Positions 15,569 to 25,230 are shown, counted from the first letter of the stretch. The stretch: 64,000 nucleotides of DNA from Candidatus Marithrix sp. (GCA_016744775.1 JADGDS010000003.1:1-64000); one strand, 5' to 3'. A program made the numbers and translations. The notes: a model not told the origin generated them from the letters alone.

Positions 15569-17020
15569 CTAATTAGCCCTTGTAACTCGAACAATTTCTT
15601 CTGGTGTAGTTATACCTTGATATAATTTTTCCATTGCATCTTTTCTTAAGGTTCTTAAACCTTCTTTAACTGCTTGTTTACGAATGGCATTGGCATCGCC
15701 GCCGCTACCAATTACATGACGAAGATCGTCTGATATTAGGAGTAATTCATATAATCCTAAACGCCCTTTATATCCAGTATTACCACAACGTTCACAGCCT
15801 TTACCGCGTTTTATTTCTGGACATTCATCTTTGTTAATTTCTAATAGTTCTGCTTCTTCTTCGCTTATTTGCACAGTTTCAATGCAATGAGGGCAAATTC
15901 TACGAACTAAACGTTGTGCCATTACGGCGATTACACTGGAGCTGATTAAATAGGTATCAATACCCATATCTTGTAAACGTGTAATTGCACCAGCGGCATC
16001 GTTAGTATGTAAGGTAGAAAATACTAAATGCCCGGTTAAGGCTGATTCGATTGCAATTTCTGCCGTTTCAGCGTCACGTATTTCCCCAATCATTATAATA
16101 TCAGGATCTTGTCGCACTATTGAACGTAATCCAGCGGCGAAATTTAAGCCTATTTTTGCATTTACATGAATTTGGGTAATGCCTTCTAATTGATATTCAA
16201 CTGGATCTTCAACTGTAATAGTTTTATTTTTACCGGTATTAATTTTTTCTAAAGTTGCATATAAGCTGGTGGTTTTACCGCTACCAGTTGGTCCAGTTAC
16301 TAGGATAATTCCATGTGGTTGTTTAATAACATGATTATAAGGTTTAAGAATATCTTCTGGCATACCGAGTTGATCTAAACTAACATTTACATCACTACGA
16401 TCTAAAATACGTAATACAATCGATTCGCCATGCACTCCGGGTAGGGTAGAAACACGCATATCAAGGTTTTTATTACCCATTTTATATTGAATTCGCCCAT
16501 CCTGTGGCAGACGCTTTTCACCAATATCTAAACGCGCCATCAATTTGACACGAGAAGATACAGCGGCTTTTGCTGAAGCTGGTAAAGTTTCAAGATCAAC
16601 CATAACACCATCTACGCGACAACGTATCCTTAAATGTTTTTCTTCGGGTTCAAAGTGAATATCACTGGCACTTAAATCTAAAGCGCGATCCATAAGGTGA
16701 TTTACCATACGAATAATAGGTGCATCGTTTGATGCTTCATCAAGATATTCACTATCTAAATTGAAGTCTTCTCCATCAGCACCATCTAATTCTGGTGATA
16801 ATTTGGTTCGCCAATGTTTGATTAAGTTGTCAACTTTATGTTGTTCGACGTGTTCAAAACGAACTTGTGATCCTAAAATAAAGCGAATTTTGGCGCGATC
16901 TTCAATTTCAGGTAAGGTATCTGCAAATAATAAACGGGGTGGTTCTGGAAAATTTTCAACAGGGGCAATGCCCTTGTCAGATAATAATTGGTTAAAGATC
17001 GGTAAATTTAGGGTATGCAT
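15569..17020 (-). CDS. gspE: Type II secretion ATPase GspE
   Basis: 483 residues. The order is a short N-terminal domain, an N2-type region (DLSASDIHFEPEEKHLRIR), Walker A GPTGSGKTTSLYA, Asp box TITVEDPVEY, Walker B DPDIIMIGEIRD, His box STLHTNDA, and a tetracysteine zinc site (CPHC, CERCGNTGYKGR). This is the hexameric ATPase that drives the type II secretion pseudopilus. GspE and PilB are close; the zinc site and IRDAETAEIA fit GspE. A ribosome site AAGGA precedes the ATG. Upstream on the same strand are an AIPR gene and a GspM-like gene. Confidence 0.9.
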   Translation of the reverse strand: MHTLNLPIFNQLLSDKGIAPVENFPEPPRLLFADTLPEIEDRAKIRFILGSQVRFEHVEQHKVDNLIKHWRTKLSPELDGADGEDFNLDSEYLDEASNDAPIIRMVNHLMDRALDLSASDIHFEPEEKHLRIRCRVDGVMVDLETLPASAKAAVSSRVKLMARLDIGEKRLPQDGRIQYKMGNKNLDMRVSTLPGVHGESIVLRILDRSDVNVSLDQLGMPEDILKPYNHVIKQPHGIILVTGPTGSGKTTSLYATLEKINTGKNKTITVEDPVEYQLEGITQIHVNAKIGLNFAAGLRSIVRQDPDIIMIGEIRDAETAEIAIESALTGHLVFSTLHTNDAAGAITRLQDMGIDTYLISSSVIAVMAQRLVRRICPHCIETVQISEEEAELLEINKDECPEIKRGKGCERCGNTGYKGRLGLYELLLISDDLRHVIGSGGDANAIRKQAVKEGLRTLRKDAMEKLYQGITTPEEIVRVTRAN

Positions 17021-17045
17021 GGGGTATCCTTAAAATTAAACTGTT

Positions 17046-18707
17046 TTAGATATTATCTATTTCTTCCACACTTATTTCCATATCGTGAAAATAGTTTTTC
17101 AACATTTCATAGTCTGTATTTTGATGAAACTTTGAGCTAATAAAATAAAACACTTTATTTAAAATACGGGTATCTTGTTTATTTATTAATTCCATGATTT
17201 TTTTATTGATAGAAATGGAAGTGTATGGATGTTTCTTTTCAAGATATTTAGAGAAGACAATTTTAAAAGTTCCTGATACAAAAAGACTATCATCGTTTTT
17301 TAAAAACTCTTCAATTAAACCAATTATAGTTATGGAACATAACATATTTTCAAAATTGGTTTTGTCATTAAAGATTTTCTCATATAAACCATTTGGATGA
17401 TCTTTATTTGAAACAAAATTTAAATTAAGTTCATTACTGATTGGCTCTTCTAATTCGTATGCTAGATAAGCTTTAGCAAATATTTCATTTGAAATAACTT
17501 TAATGCCTTCTGGAACTTTTCCTCTAAACTCATCTTGTCTTTTTTCATACCAAAATTTAGTTTTAAAAGATTCTTGTTGCAGTCTAATCTGCACCTTATC
17601 ATTAGCATGAAAATCCCGTTCTGAAATTGGATTTTGTGAATTTGTATAACGAGTTACCTGCAAATCAAAATCCTTGCCTCCAGATTTTAATAAGCGTAAA
17701 CTTATCGAAATTTCATTATTCATTCTTGCTCGTTCTCTTGGAGAAGCTTTTTTATAAGCAGAATGAATAGCATAAACAGTTTGAGCACCATTTATAATTT
17801 GGAATCCATAAACTTTAAATTTGTTAGCCAATTTGCTAATTTCAGGTAAAGAATCTACTATTGCAGTGATACCATTATTGTAATACCAAAAATAAGCGGG
17901 ATTTTCAGTGATAGTTGTTTCTATTTGCTGATTAATTGTAGAGTTTACAATAGGATTCCGTACATTTTTAAAAAACAAATTAAAGCTAAATTCTTCAAAT
18001 AACTCAAATATTATTATGGGTTTTACTAAAAAAATATAGGCATCAAAAGGTTTATCAATTTTAACAAAATCACCATTGTTTTCCCGTCTTCTTACCTCTA
18101 ATTCAATTAGTATATCTTCAGGTTTATAAGTATGTTCTAATAGATTGGAAGGTTTGATTTGCTTATATTTGCGTTCAATATAATCATGTTTAATACGGTT
18201 TATATCAATAAACTTCAATTCATGGGGTTTAAACTCTTGATTAAAACTAGTAACATTATCGTCAATACTTTCCTGACAAAGGGCTAAAAAAATGAATTTA
18301 ACCAAACCATTGCTTTTAATATGTTCTGATAATTCAGACAGTTTTTTATTGAAATTGTCGTTTTCAGTAGGTTTTTTATTGCCTCGCAATAGAGTAGTAA
18401 AATCACTTAAAGCATAGCCAATATCAGTACTAGCAAATTTTGACTGGATAACATAAAAAATATTTTGACCTATGCTATCTTTAGCATCAAAAATAATGTC
18501 GCATGAACTATCACCCGGACCATCTGTGATATAAGGAACATAATCGCTCTTTTTACCATAAAATTCTAAAAACCAAATGAGAAGAGCATAACTTTTCTGA
18601 TTGTCTTCAGAATTATGATGTTTTCTTATCATCTCATCATCTGGATATTTATTAATAATATCAGATAATTCTTTATTAATAATTTCGTAAAAATTTTTGG
18701 TAAGCAT
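17046..18707 (-). CDS. AIPR-family (abortive infection phage resistance) protein
   Basis: 553 residues. The central part carries the AIPR hallmark: AYFWYYNNGITAIVDSL, then KVYGFQIINGAQTVYAIHSA, with SQNPISERDFHAND later. The N-terminal 150 residues (CDIIFDAKD, FYVIQSKFAS) look like a restriction-endonuclease-type D...QSK core. AIPR proteins are linked to phage exclusion and often accompany restriction-modification systems; none is next to it here. It lies 11 bases after the GspM-like gene and 25 bases before gspE, all on one strand, so a defence-type gene has come to sit inside a secretion operon. No frameshift is seen. Confidence 0.85.
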   Translation of the reverse strand: MLTKNFYEIINKELSDIINKYPDDEMIRKHHNSEDNQKSYALLIWFLEFYGKKSDYVPYITDGPGDSSCDIIFDAKDSIGQNIFYVIQSKFASTDIGYALSDFTTLLRGNKKPTENDNFNKKLSELSEHIKSNGLVKFIFLALCQESIDDNVTSFNQEFKPHELKFIDINRIKHDYIERKYKQIKPSNLLEHTYKPEDILIELEVRRRENNGDFVKIDKPFDAYIFLVKPIIIFELFEEFSFNLFFKNVRNPIVNSTINQQIETTITENPAYFWYYNNGITAIVDSLPEISKLANKFKVYGFQIINGAQTVYAIHSAYKKASPRERARMNNEISISLRLLKSGGKDFDLQVTRYTNSQNPISERDFHANDKVQIRLQQESFKTKFWYEKRQDEFRGKVPEGIKVISNEIFAKAYLAYELEEPISNELNLNFVSNKDHPNGLYEKIFNDKTNFENMLCSITIIGLIEEFLKNDDSLFVSGTFKIVFSKYLEKKHPYTSISINKKIMELINKQDTRILNKVFYFISSKFHQNTDYEMLKNYFHDMEISVEEIDNI

Positions 18708-18718
18708 CTTATTTCTTG

Positions 18719-19276
18719 TTATCTATCTTCAGCATCAGTGGCAGGGGCACGACTAAAGCCGGAAATTCTAATTTTACAATTTAATTTATTTTTACGGGCG
18801 CGTACATCTAAAGTTGTAACTTTTAGATGAATTCTATGATTTTGAACAGCTTGTAAAAATCGCATCAGGGTATATGATGTTGCTTCAAATTGCATTGATT
18901 GAACGACTAACATCCATTGCCCGGTAGTATAAGAAGTATCTGGTGGATCAAGATTTTTAAATATTATGCCTGTTCGTTTTGCCAATTGCGTAATTAGAGC
19001 TTGCATTTTGGCACCGATTAATTCTCGATTTTTACCTGATAATAATCCAGCATTAACTTGATCGCGTAATTGTTTAGTGTCTTTATTTTCTTTTTCCCAA
19101 AATTCAGCATTTTTACTTAGTTCTTTATAACGTTCTATATTTATGTTCAATTTTTGAACACTAGTCGTATAATCATTATAATAATCATACATTACTGGAT
19201 ATAATTGAAATGGCAAGATATATAAGAAAAATATTGCTAATAGTATGTTTAAAAGTCGTTTTTCTTGTGTTGTCAC
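18719..19276 (-). CDS. GspM/PilO-like type II secretion protein
   Basis: 185 residues. A short cytoplasmic start, one membrane helix (about 9-28), a coiled-coil stretch (YNDYTTSVQKLNINIERYKE to 75) and a ferredoxin-like periplasmic domain (GQWMLVVQSMQFEATSYTLMR in part). This is the build of GspM and PilO, inner-membrane assembly-platform proteins. Being near gspE favours GspM. Other gsp genes are not in the window. The AIPR gene follows after 11 bases. Confidence 0.7.
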   Translation of the reverse strand: MTTQEKRLLNILLAIFFLYILPFQLYPVMYDYYNDYTTSVQKLNINIERYKELSKNAEFWEKENKDTKQLRDQVNAGLLSGKNRELIGAKMQALITQLAKRTGIIFKNLDPPDTSYTTGQWMLVVQSMQFEATSYTLMRFLQAVQNHRIHLKVTTLDVRARKNKLNCKIRISGFSRAPATDAEDR

Positions 19277-19300
19277 TTATTTAATTTAATTAATGGTTTT

Positions 19301-19333
19301 AAACCTGACAGGTTTTTAAAACCTGTCAGGTTT
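19301..19333. repeat. CCTGTCAGGT-family palindrome, copy 3
   Basis: AAACCTGACAGGTTTT and AAAACCTGTCAGGTTT flank a single T. It lies between the valS 3' end and the GspM-like gene on the same strand, where it could separate the two transcripts. Confidence 0.9.
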
Positions 19334-19339
19334 TTGGGT

Positions 19340-22072
19340 TTAAATAGCTCGAATTTTTGTTTCTTGTTGTTCTAATTGTTGCAGAGATGAGTTCATTTTT
19401 GCAACTCGTTGTCGTTCTTTTTCTACAATTGCTGCTGGTGCGCGATCAGTAAATTTTGGATTTTCTAGTTTGGCTGTGCATTTTGCTAGTTCTTTTCTTA
19501 GTTTTTCCATTTCTTTATTTAGTCGCTTCAATTCAGCTTCTTTGTCTATTAATCCAGCTAATGGGATTAATATTTTCATGTCGCCAACTAGGGCTATTGC
19601 TGATTCTGGAGCTTCTTCATCGTTTTCAAGCCATGTTATTTTGTCTAATCGTGCAAGGCTAATTAGGATGTTTTCATGTTTTTCTAATTTTTGTTGATCA
19701 TCGGCATTGCCATTTTGTATTAAAATTGGTAATGCTTTGCTTGGAGCAATGTCCATTTCTGCTCTAATTCGTCGTATTCCTAATATGAATTGTTTTACCC
19801 ATTCTATTTCTAACTGAATTTGTTGGTCTATTTTATCATGTTCTGGTTGTGGATATTGTTGTAACATGATGGTGTCATCAGTTTTATTCGTTACTCGTTG
19901 CCATAATTCTTCTGTGATAAATGGCATGAATGGATGTAACAAACATAGTAGCTTTTCTAGTATGTGCAATAAAGTATGTCTTGTTCCAGCAGGGTTGCTG
20001 GATTGTAACATCGGTTTTGAGAATTCTAAGTACCAGTCACAATATTCATTCCATGTAAATTCATATAAACTATTTGCTGCTAAATCAAAGCGATAGTTGT
20101 TAATATGTTGGTTTACTTGTTCGCTTAGTTGTTGAAAGCGTGAGATTATCCAACGATCTACTAAGGATAATTCAGTGACGCTGCTATCTTGTTTGCCTTC
20201 TGTATTCATTAATACATAGCGGGTTGCATTCCATAATTTGTTGCAAAAATTACGATAACCTTCTATTCTGCCTAAATCAAAACGAATATCGCGCCCTGTT
20301 GAGGCTAAAGCGGCAAAGGTAAATCGTAAAGCGTCAGTTCCAAAGGCTGGAATTCCATCTGGATAATGTTTACGAGTATCCTTTTCAATTTTAGCTGCCA
20401 TTTGTGGTTGCATTAAGCCGCTGCTACGTTTTGCAACTAATGTTTCTAATTCTATACCATCTATTAAATCAATAGGATCTAAAACGTTACCCTTTGATTT
20501 AGACATTTTCTGCCCTTCAGCGTCTCGAATTAAGCCATGAATATAAATTTCATGAAAGGGTACATCATCCATGAATTTCATACCCATCATAATCATACGG
20601 GCAACCCAGAAGAATATAATATCAAAGCCAGTTACTAGTACACTAGTTGGATAAAAAGCCTTTAAACGCTCAGTGTTTTCTGGCCAACCCAAGGTGGAAA
20701 ATGGCCATAATGCTGATGAAAACCATGTATCTAGTACGTCTGGATCTTGTTCTAATTTTACTGTTGCGGCTAGTTGATATTTTTCGCGAACTTCTGCTTC
20801 TGAATGCCCAACATAAAATTTGCCATTTTCATCATACCAAGCTGGAATGCGATGCCCCCACCATAATTGGCGACTTATACACCAATCTTGAATATTATAC
20901 ATCCATTCAAAATAGGTTTTTTTCCAGTTATCTGGTACAAATTTAATACGTCCATCTTCAACTGCTTTAATTGCTGGTGCGGCTAAGTCTTCGACTTTGA
21001 CAAACCATTGATCAGTTAAAAACGGCTCAATTATGGTGTGACTTCTATCACCGCGTGGTACCATTAATTTATGAGCTTTAGTTTCAACTAATAATTCAGC
21101 GGCTTCTAAATCAGCTAAAATTTGTTGACGCGCTATAAATCTATCCATGCCCTGATAAGCCGCTGGTGCATTGTCATTGAGTTTGGCATCAATAGTAAAA
21201 ATATTTATCAGCGGCAAATCATGGCGTTGACCCATTGCATAGTCATTAAAATCATGAGCTGGTGTGATTTTTACGCAGCCGGTACCAAATTCTGGATCGA
21301 CATAATCATCAGCAATTATGGGGATTTTACGCTCTGTTAGTGGTAAGGCGATTTCTTTACCAATCAAATGCTTATAACGTTCATCATCAGGATGCACTGC
21401 AACGGCACTATCACCTAACATTGTTTCAGGGCGGGTGGTGGCAACTATTAGATCACCATTGCCATCGGCTAATGGATAACGTAAATGCCATAATGAGCCA
21501 TTTTCTTCTTCTGAAATTACTTCTAAATCAGATACGGCAGTATGTAATACCGGATCCCAATTAACTAGACGTTTACCCCTATAAATTAAACCTTCATCAT
21601 ATAAACGGACAAATACTTCGCGTACCGCTTTAGAAAGCCCTTCATCCATAGTAAAACGTTCATTCTGCCAATCTAATGATGCGCCCATGCGGCGTAATTG
21701 GCGAGTAATATGTCCACCAGATTGTTGTTTCCATTCCCAAATTTTATCAACAAAAGCCTCACGCCCTAAATCATGTCGAGTTTGACCATCAGCGGCTAAT
21801 TGTCGCTCAACTACCATTTGGGTTGCAATTCCGGCATGATCAGTTCCAGCTTGCCACAAGGTTTGATCACCTTTCATACGATGATAACGGGTTAATAGAT
21901 CCATTAAAGTATCTTGAAAAGCGTGCCCCATATGTAAAGTTCCAGTTACATTAGGCGGCGGTATCATAATACAATAAGGGGTATCAGCATCTTGAGGAGT
22001 AAAATAACCCTTTTGTTCCCAAGTTTGATACCAATGCTGTTCAATTGTTTTAGGATTGTAAGTTTTTTCCAT
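19340..22072 (-). CDS. valS: Valyl-tRNA synthetase
   Basis: 910 residues. HIGH-type motif [14 protein letters not shown] near residue 38, editing domain ([19 protein letters not shown]), KMSKS motif [13 protein letters not shown], and a C-terminal coiled-coil arm ([17 protein letters not shown]) that binds tRNA. It charges tRNA-Val. It is divergent from ubiA, 24 bases away. A 110-base piece of its 5' part is repeated as debris near 25.3 kb, beyond ubiA. Confidence 0.98.
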   Translation of the reverse strand: MEKTYNPKTIEQHWYQTWEQKGYFTPQDADTPYCIMIPPPNVTGTLHMGHAFQDTLMDLLTRYHRMKGDQTLWQAGTDHAGIATQMVVERQLAADGQTRHDLGREAFVDKIWEWKQQSGGHITRQLRRMGASLDWQNERFTMDEGLSKAVREVFVRLYDEGLIYRGKRLVNWDPVLHTAVSDLEVISEEENGSLWHLRYPLADGNGDLIVATTRPETMLGDSAVAVHPDDERYKHLIGKEIALPLTERKIPIIADDYVDPEFGTGCVKITPAHDFNDYAMGQRHDLPLINIFTIDAKLNDNAPAAYQGMDRFIARQQILADLEAAELLVETKAHKLMVPRGDRSHTIIEPFLTDQWFVKVEDLAAPAIKAVEDGRIKFVPDNWKKTYFEWMYNIQDWCISRQLWWGHRIPAWYDENGKFYVGHSEAEVREKYQLAATVKLEQDPDVLDTWFSSALWPFSTLGWPENTERLKAFYPTSVLVTGFDIIFFWVARMIMMGMKFMDDVPFHEIYIHGLIRDAEGQKMSKSKGNVLDPIDLIDGIELETLVAKRSSGLMQPQMAAKIEKDTRKHYPDGIPAFGTDALRFTFAALASTGRDIRFDLGRIEGYRNFCNKLWNATRYVLMNTEGKQDSSVTELSLVDRWIISRFQQLSEQVNQHINNYRFDLAANSLYEFTWNEYCDWYLEFSKPMLQSSNPAGTRHTLLHILEKLLCLLHPFMPFITEELWQRVTNKTDDTIMLQQYPQPEHDKIDQQIQLEIEWVKQFILGIRRIRAEMDIAPSKALPILIQNGNADDQQKLEKHENILISLARLDKITWLENDEEAPESAIALVGDMKILIPLAGLIDKEAELKRLNKEMEKLRKELAKCTAKLENPKFTDRAPAAIVEKERQRVAKMNSSLQQLEQQETKIRAI

Positions 22073-22096
22073 GTTTTTTTTAATTAGTTAAATTTT

Positions 22097-22948
22097 ATGA
22101 AATTATATCAATATGCAATATTAATGCGTTTAAATCGTCCAATTGGAATTCTGCTTTTATTATGGCCGACATTGTGGGCTTTATGGATTGCTGGACAAGG
22201 TGATCCTGATATTTTGGTGACAACGGTATTCATTTTGGGAGTTATATTAATGCGTTCTGCTGGTTGTGTCATAAATGATTATGCAGATCGTAATATTGAT
22301 CCACATGTAAAACGTACACGTGAACGTCCATTAGCGGCTAAGCGCGTTACTCCAAAAGAAGCCTTAATATTATTTGCCATTCTATGTTTAGTCGCTTTTA
22401 GTCTAGTGTTATTAATGAATGCTTTAACAATTGGACTATCTGTAATAGCTGCTTTATTAGCGGCTACATATCCATTTATGAAGCGTTATACCCACCTACC
22501 ACAAGTTTTTCTAGGTGCCGCTTTTGGATTTTCAATACCAATGGCATTTGCTGCACAAACCGGCGAAATTCCCTTAATCGCATGGCTGTTATTTATAATA
22601 AATATATTATGGACAGTAGCTTATGACACATTATATGCAATAGTAGATCGCGAAGATGACCTATTAATAGGAGTAAAATCAACAGCGATTTTATTTGGCA
22701 AGGCAGATAAATTGATAATAGCAAGCTTACAAATTATAGCTATATTATTGTTATTATACTTAGGACAACTAATAAGTGCTAGCTATTTATATTATATAGG
22801 AATATTTATAGCAGCAATGTTAGCAATATATCAACAATGGCTAATTAAGGATCGAGAACCTGCACAATGTTTTCAGGCGTTTTTGAATAATAATTGGTTT
22901 GGAGCGGCTGTTTTTGTTGGAATTGCGGGGCATTATTATTTGGGGTGA
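22097..22948 (+). CDS. ubiA: 4-hydroxybenzoate octaprenyltransferase
   Basis: 283 residues with about eight membrane helices. The two aspartate-rich motifs of UbiA are in place: [22 protein letters not shown] in part (NDxxD) and [15 protein letters not shown]. It joins a polyprenyl chain to 4-hydroxybenzoate in ubiquinone synthesis at the inner membrane. It is divergent from valS. Its last 63 bases are repeated with one mismatch at 25349-25411. Confidence 0.96.
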   Translation: MKLYQYAILMRLNRPIGILLLLWPTLWALWIAGQGDPDILVTTVFILGVILMRSAGCVINDYADRNIDPHVKRTRERPLAAKRVTPKEALILFAILCLVAFSLVLLMNALTIGLSVIAALLAATYPFMKRYTHLPQVFLGAAFGFSIPMAFAAQTGEIPLIAWLLFIINILWTVAYDTLYAIVDREDDLLIGVKSTAILFGKADKLIIASLQIIAILLLLYLGQLISASYLYYIGIFIAAMLAIYQQWLIKDREPAQCFQAFLNNNWFGAAVFVGIAGHYYLG

Positions 22949-22960
22949 TGCTTTTTGTCT

Positions 22961-22988
22961 GGAGTATAAGGCGCAGCTTTGTACTCCT
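22961..22988. terminator. Hairpin after ubiA
   Basis: GGAGTATAAG and TTTGTACTCC pair around GCGCAGC. A related sequence, GGAGTTCAAAGCGCAGCTTT, recurs at 62862-62886, so this is also a small dispersed repeat. Its place just after ubiA suits a terminator. Confidence 0.5.
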
Positions 22989-23001
22989 GATAATAATTTA
23001 A

Positions 23002-23050
23002 TTGTCAGAATCAGAATTTACAGAAACTAACTCTTAATTCTGATTCTGAC
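23002..23050. repeat. GTCAGAATCAGAATT-family palindrome, copy 1
   Basis: TTGTCAGAATCAGAATT and AATTCTGATTCTGAC are inverted arms around a 17-base centre. A longer member of the family lies at 23722-23808. Confidence 0.85.
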
Positions 23051-23073
23051 TATTTAGTTTGCTGTTTTTTTTT

Positions 23074-23149
23074 AATTCGTTTATTCCGTAAATTCGTTGT
23101 ACTATTAATTTTTATATTAAGTACAACGAATTTACGGAATAAACGAATT
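23074..23149. repeat. CGTTTATTCCGTAAATTCG-family palindrome, copy 1
   Basis: AATTCGTTTATTCCGTAAAT starts the left arm, which continues to TTCGTTGTACT. The right arm is its reverse complement. The arms are about 30 bases with a 15-base loop. A near-identical copy is at 35597-35666. It lies just upstream of an antitoxin-like gene. Confidence 0.9.
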
Positions 23150-23187
23150 TTGTTGGAAAAATAGTCTATTTTAATGGGAGAATATTT

Positions 23188-23433
23188 ATGTTACAAACTT
23201 ACGAAGCCATTTATAATGGCAATCAATTTCGTTGGATTAACCAGCCACCTAAAGTAAATAAAGAAGTGCATGTAGTAGTAGTTATGGACGTAGAAAATAC
23301 GGTAACTAAACCCAAAAAAAATATCCATGAAGTGTTACAACGTTCTTGGGGATGTTTGGGAACTGGCAAAAGTTTGGATGAAATGCGTCATAAATGGGAT
23401 AGAGTACAACTAATAAAGAGTACAACGAATTAG
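23188..23433 (+). CDS. Small antitoxin-like protein, C-terminus altered by a repeat
   Basis: 81 residues, starting MLQTYEAIYNGNQFRW. The build (short beta N-terminus, then RSWGCLGTGKSLDEMRHKWD) resembles small antitoxins that usually precede VapC PIN toxins. A ribosome site GGGAG stands seven or so bases before the ATG. The last residues (KSTTN and stop) are read from a palindromic repeat beginning at 23419, so the natural end has been replaced. No VapC gene follows. Family identity is tentative. Confidence 0.55.
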   Translation: MLQTYEAIYNGNQFRWINQPPKVNKEVHVVVVMDVENTVTKPKKNIHEVLQRSWGCLGTGKSLDEMRHKWDRVQLIKSTTN

Positions 23434-23520
23434 TTCCGCTCCGCTCCGTTACTGCGTTTACCTGGATAAACGAATAAGTCGATCAAATTAATTAGATTAT
23501 CCACGTAATTCGTTGTACTT
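23419..23520. repeat. AGTACAACGAATTA repeat, copy with long centre
   Basis: AGTACAACGAATTA at the left and TAATTCGTTGTACTT at the right are inverted. The last 55 bases are shared almost exactly with 24344-24416 (GATAAACGAATAAGTC then ATCAAATTAATTAGATTATC). It supplies the stop codon of the antitoxin-like gene before it. Confidence 0.8.
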
Positions 23521-23552
23521 ACATTATTCCTTATACAATTTGGAGATAAAAA

Positions 23553-23795
23553 ATGGAAATAAATATTTCGACTAATCAATTGTTACCAGCATTACAAATC
23601 TTACCATGAGCCGATAAACTACGTATTATCCAATTTTTGGTTTTACAATTGGCACAAGAAGAAATTTACGATACCTCCAATGCGGCTGATACATTGTTAA
23701 ATATGTTAATGGAAGATGAACTTAATTGTCAGAATCAGAATTTACAGAATCACATCTTTATAACTCATAGAAATCATACATTCTGTAAATTCTGA
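23553..23795 (+). pseudogene. Broken addiction-module protein
   Basis: The frame begins MEINISTNQLLPALQILP, then TGA at 23607-23609, then ADKLRIIQFLVLQLAQEE and AADTLLNMLMEDE. Across the stop it resembles small addiction-module proteins common in filamentous and sulfur bacteria. The 3' end runs into a palindromic repeat (from 23722), which provides the stop. A ribosome site (TGGAGA) is kept. The nonsense codon and the foreign end suggest a dead gene. Confidence 0.6.
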
Positions 23796-23808
23796 TTCTG
23801 ACAATTAA
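23722..23808. repeat. GTCAGAATCAGAATT-family palindrome, copy 2
   Basis: TTAATTGTCAGAATCAGAAT begins a left arm of 29 bases; its reverse complement forms the right arm, about 28 bases away. It is the longer relative of 23002-23050, and it supplies the end of the broken addiction-module gene. Confidence 0.9.
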
Positions 23809-23828
23809 ACTTTAGGAGAAACAAAAAA

Positions 23829-24047
23829 ATGATAAACCTAAATGAACGTTACCTAGTAGATGCTCAAGGCAATCGACTAGGTGTCTTTTTAGACTTCGCC
23901 GAGTATCAAAAAATCCTTAAACTTTTAGAAACCTTGCCAGATGAAACAATTAAAGAAAAACAAATTAATGTATCACCTAGTTTAGAAGAATTACTTGATC
24001 GCGCCGCTGTTGAAAAACAACGTTTAATTGGAGAGAATTATGATTAA
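23829..24047 (+). CDS. Phd/RelB-like antitoxin
   Basis: 72 residues. MINLNERYLVDAQGNRLGVF with FAEYQKILKLLE is the N-terminal fold of short antitoxins of the Phd/RelB type. A ribosome site (TTAGGAG) precedes it. Its 3' end overlaps the following DUF433 gene by eight bases. A toxin partner is not seen beside it. It follows directly on a palindromic repeat. Confidence 0.6.
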   Translation: MINLNERYLVDAQGNRLGVFLDFAEYQKILKLLETLPDETIKEKQINVSPSLEELLDRAAVEKQRLIGENYD

Positions 24048-24255
24048 AAACGAAAACTTATTATCAAGAATAACAATCAATCCTCAAGTGATGTTAGGTA
24101 AGCCAACGATTCGAGGCATGAGAATTACCTTAGAACAGATTTTACTAGCTTTGGCGGGTGGTGTATCTGAACAAGAATTATTGGAAGATTATCCAGAATT
24201 AGAACCAGAAGATTTTCAAGCTGTATTTATGTACACCGCTTCACTTGTAAATTAA
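24040..24255 (+). CDS. DUF433 antitoxin-like protein
   Basis: 71 residues from the ATG at 24040, preceded by GGAGAG; a TTG at 24028 is less likely. The DUF433 pattern SRITINPQVMLGKPTIRGMR and DYPELEPEDFQAVFMY is complete in its core. DUF433 proteins usually act as antitoxins upstream of a PIN-like DUF5615 toxin. Here no toxin follows; instead come repeats. The tail after FMYTASLVN is short. Confidence 0.75.
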   Translation: MIKNENLLSRITINPQVMLGKPTIRGMRITLEQILLALAGGVSEQELLEDYPELEPEDFQAVFMYTASLVN

Positions 24256-24343
24256 GAACAATTTTAAAGAAATATTAACAAGCTCAGAATAAAAACAGTA
24301 ATACACTAATTATTGTCACAAAAGTTAATTCAAAGAAATTATG

Positions 24344-24416
24344 AGTACAAGGCGTGCGTAGATAAACGAATAAGTCTATCAAATTAATTAGATTATCCAC
24401 GTAATTCGTTGTACTT
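24344..24416. repeat. AGTACAACGAATTA repeat, second long copy
   Basis: It shares about 55 bases with 23463-23520, including GATAAACGAATAAGTC and CCACGTAATTCGTTGTACTT. The left end is degenerate (AGTACAAGGCG). Confidence 0.75.
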
Positions 24417-24439
24417 ATATCAAATTAACATTAATTATT

Positions 24440-24540
24440 AACTGATGTTACGCACAGCTCTTCTATCTGTGATATATCCTGTAGGTTGGGCTGACTGCGT
24501 ATCCTTTCGTCAGCCCAACCTACAATGCGTAACATTAGTT
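24440..24540. repeat. Nested palindrome TGATGTTACGCA...TGCGTAACATTAG
   Basis: Outer arms AACTGATGTTACGCA and TGCGTAACATTAGTT enclose inner arms TGTAGGTTGGGCTGAC and GTCAGCCCAACCTACA. The outer arms recur at other repeats of the window (58060-58169). It fills the space between two DUF433 genes and looks like a composite miniature element. Confidence 0.8.
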
Positions 24541-24635
24541 ATTAAATCACTTGATCATAAGGAAAAAATAAATGATACAAAAAAAGTCAAAATCAGCTAT
24601 GATTCAAGTAACGTGGACAGAGAAGAGAGAAAGAT

Positions 24636-24884
24636 GTGAAACCAATTAAGCTCGACTACATAGATGGAAGAATTACAATTTATCCTAACTTATGTAATGG
24701 GAAACCTACAATACGTGGAAAAAGGATAACAGTCCAAACAATTGTGGAATTCTTAAGTGCAGGAGAGACAAAGGAAGAAATTCTAAAGCAATATCCATCG
24801 CTAGAAGAGAAAGATATTTATGCCTGCTTATCATTCGCAAGCAAGTTAATGAGTCATAGATACACACTCCAAGAAACAGCATAA
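24636..24884 (+). CDS. DUF433 antitoxin, second copy
   Basis: 82 residues. The core motif RITIYPNLCNGKPTIRGKR and QYPSLEEKDIYACLSFA mark DUF433, probably an HTH-bearing antitoxin. It is followed after three bases by the frame of a DUF5615 PIN-like toxin that carries an early stop. The sequence is clearly different from the DUF433 gene at 24040, so it is not a recent duplicate. Confidence 0.8.
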   Translation: MKPIKLDYIDGRITIYPNLCNGKPTIRGKRITVQTIVEFLSAGETKEEILKQYPSLEEKDIYACLSFASKLMSHRYTLQETA

Positions 24885-24887
24885 ATA

Positions 24888-25229
24888 ATGAGTTAATATC
24901 TAATAGATGTTAATTTACCAAGTCGTTTTTCAGTTTGGGCTGGTAGTGAATATGAGCATGTTGTCAATATAAATGATGAATGGAAAGACAGTGATATTTG
25001 GGAATATGCAAAAGAGAAAAACCTTACAATTGTAACAAAAGATACCGACTTTTCAGATATGGTGATGTTAAATAATCCTCCTCCAAGAGTTATTCATATC
25101 AAGCTTGGAAATATGAAAATGAAAGAATTCCACCAAAAAATATCTGGCGTTTGGTCTGATGTTTGCTCAATAAGCAAAGAATATAAACTGGTCAGAGTTT
25201 ATTCAAGCAAGATTGAAGGGATAGATTAA
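24888..25229 (+). pseudogene. DUF5615 PIN-like toxin with stop at codon 3
   Basis: From the ATG at 24888 the frame reads M-S-stop (TAA 24894-24896), then YLIDVNLPSRFSVW, DEWKDSDIWEYAKEK, LTIVTKDTDFSDM and IHIKLGNMKM to a TAA at 25227. This is the whole DUF5615 (Mut7-C-like PIN) toxin; the acidic residues of LIDVN and TKDTDF are kept. Only the third codon is broken. The next in-frame ATG is near codon 56, past the first active-site aspartate. Production would need readthrough or a non-standard start such as ATA. Confidence 0.8.
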
Positions 25230-25230
25230 A

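Noticed and set aside
17194-17400. Plus-strand frame within the AIPR gene
   Set aside because: Antisense shadow; the minus-strand protein has clear family motifs.
24445-24639. 64-codon frame between the DUF433 genes
   Set aside because: Most of it lies in the nested palindrome 24440-24540 and the rest has no ribosome site or known domain.
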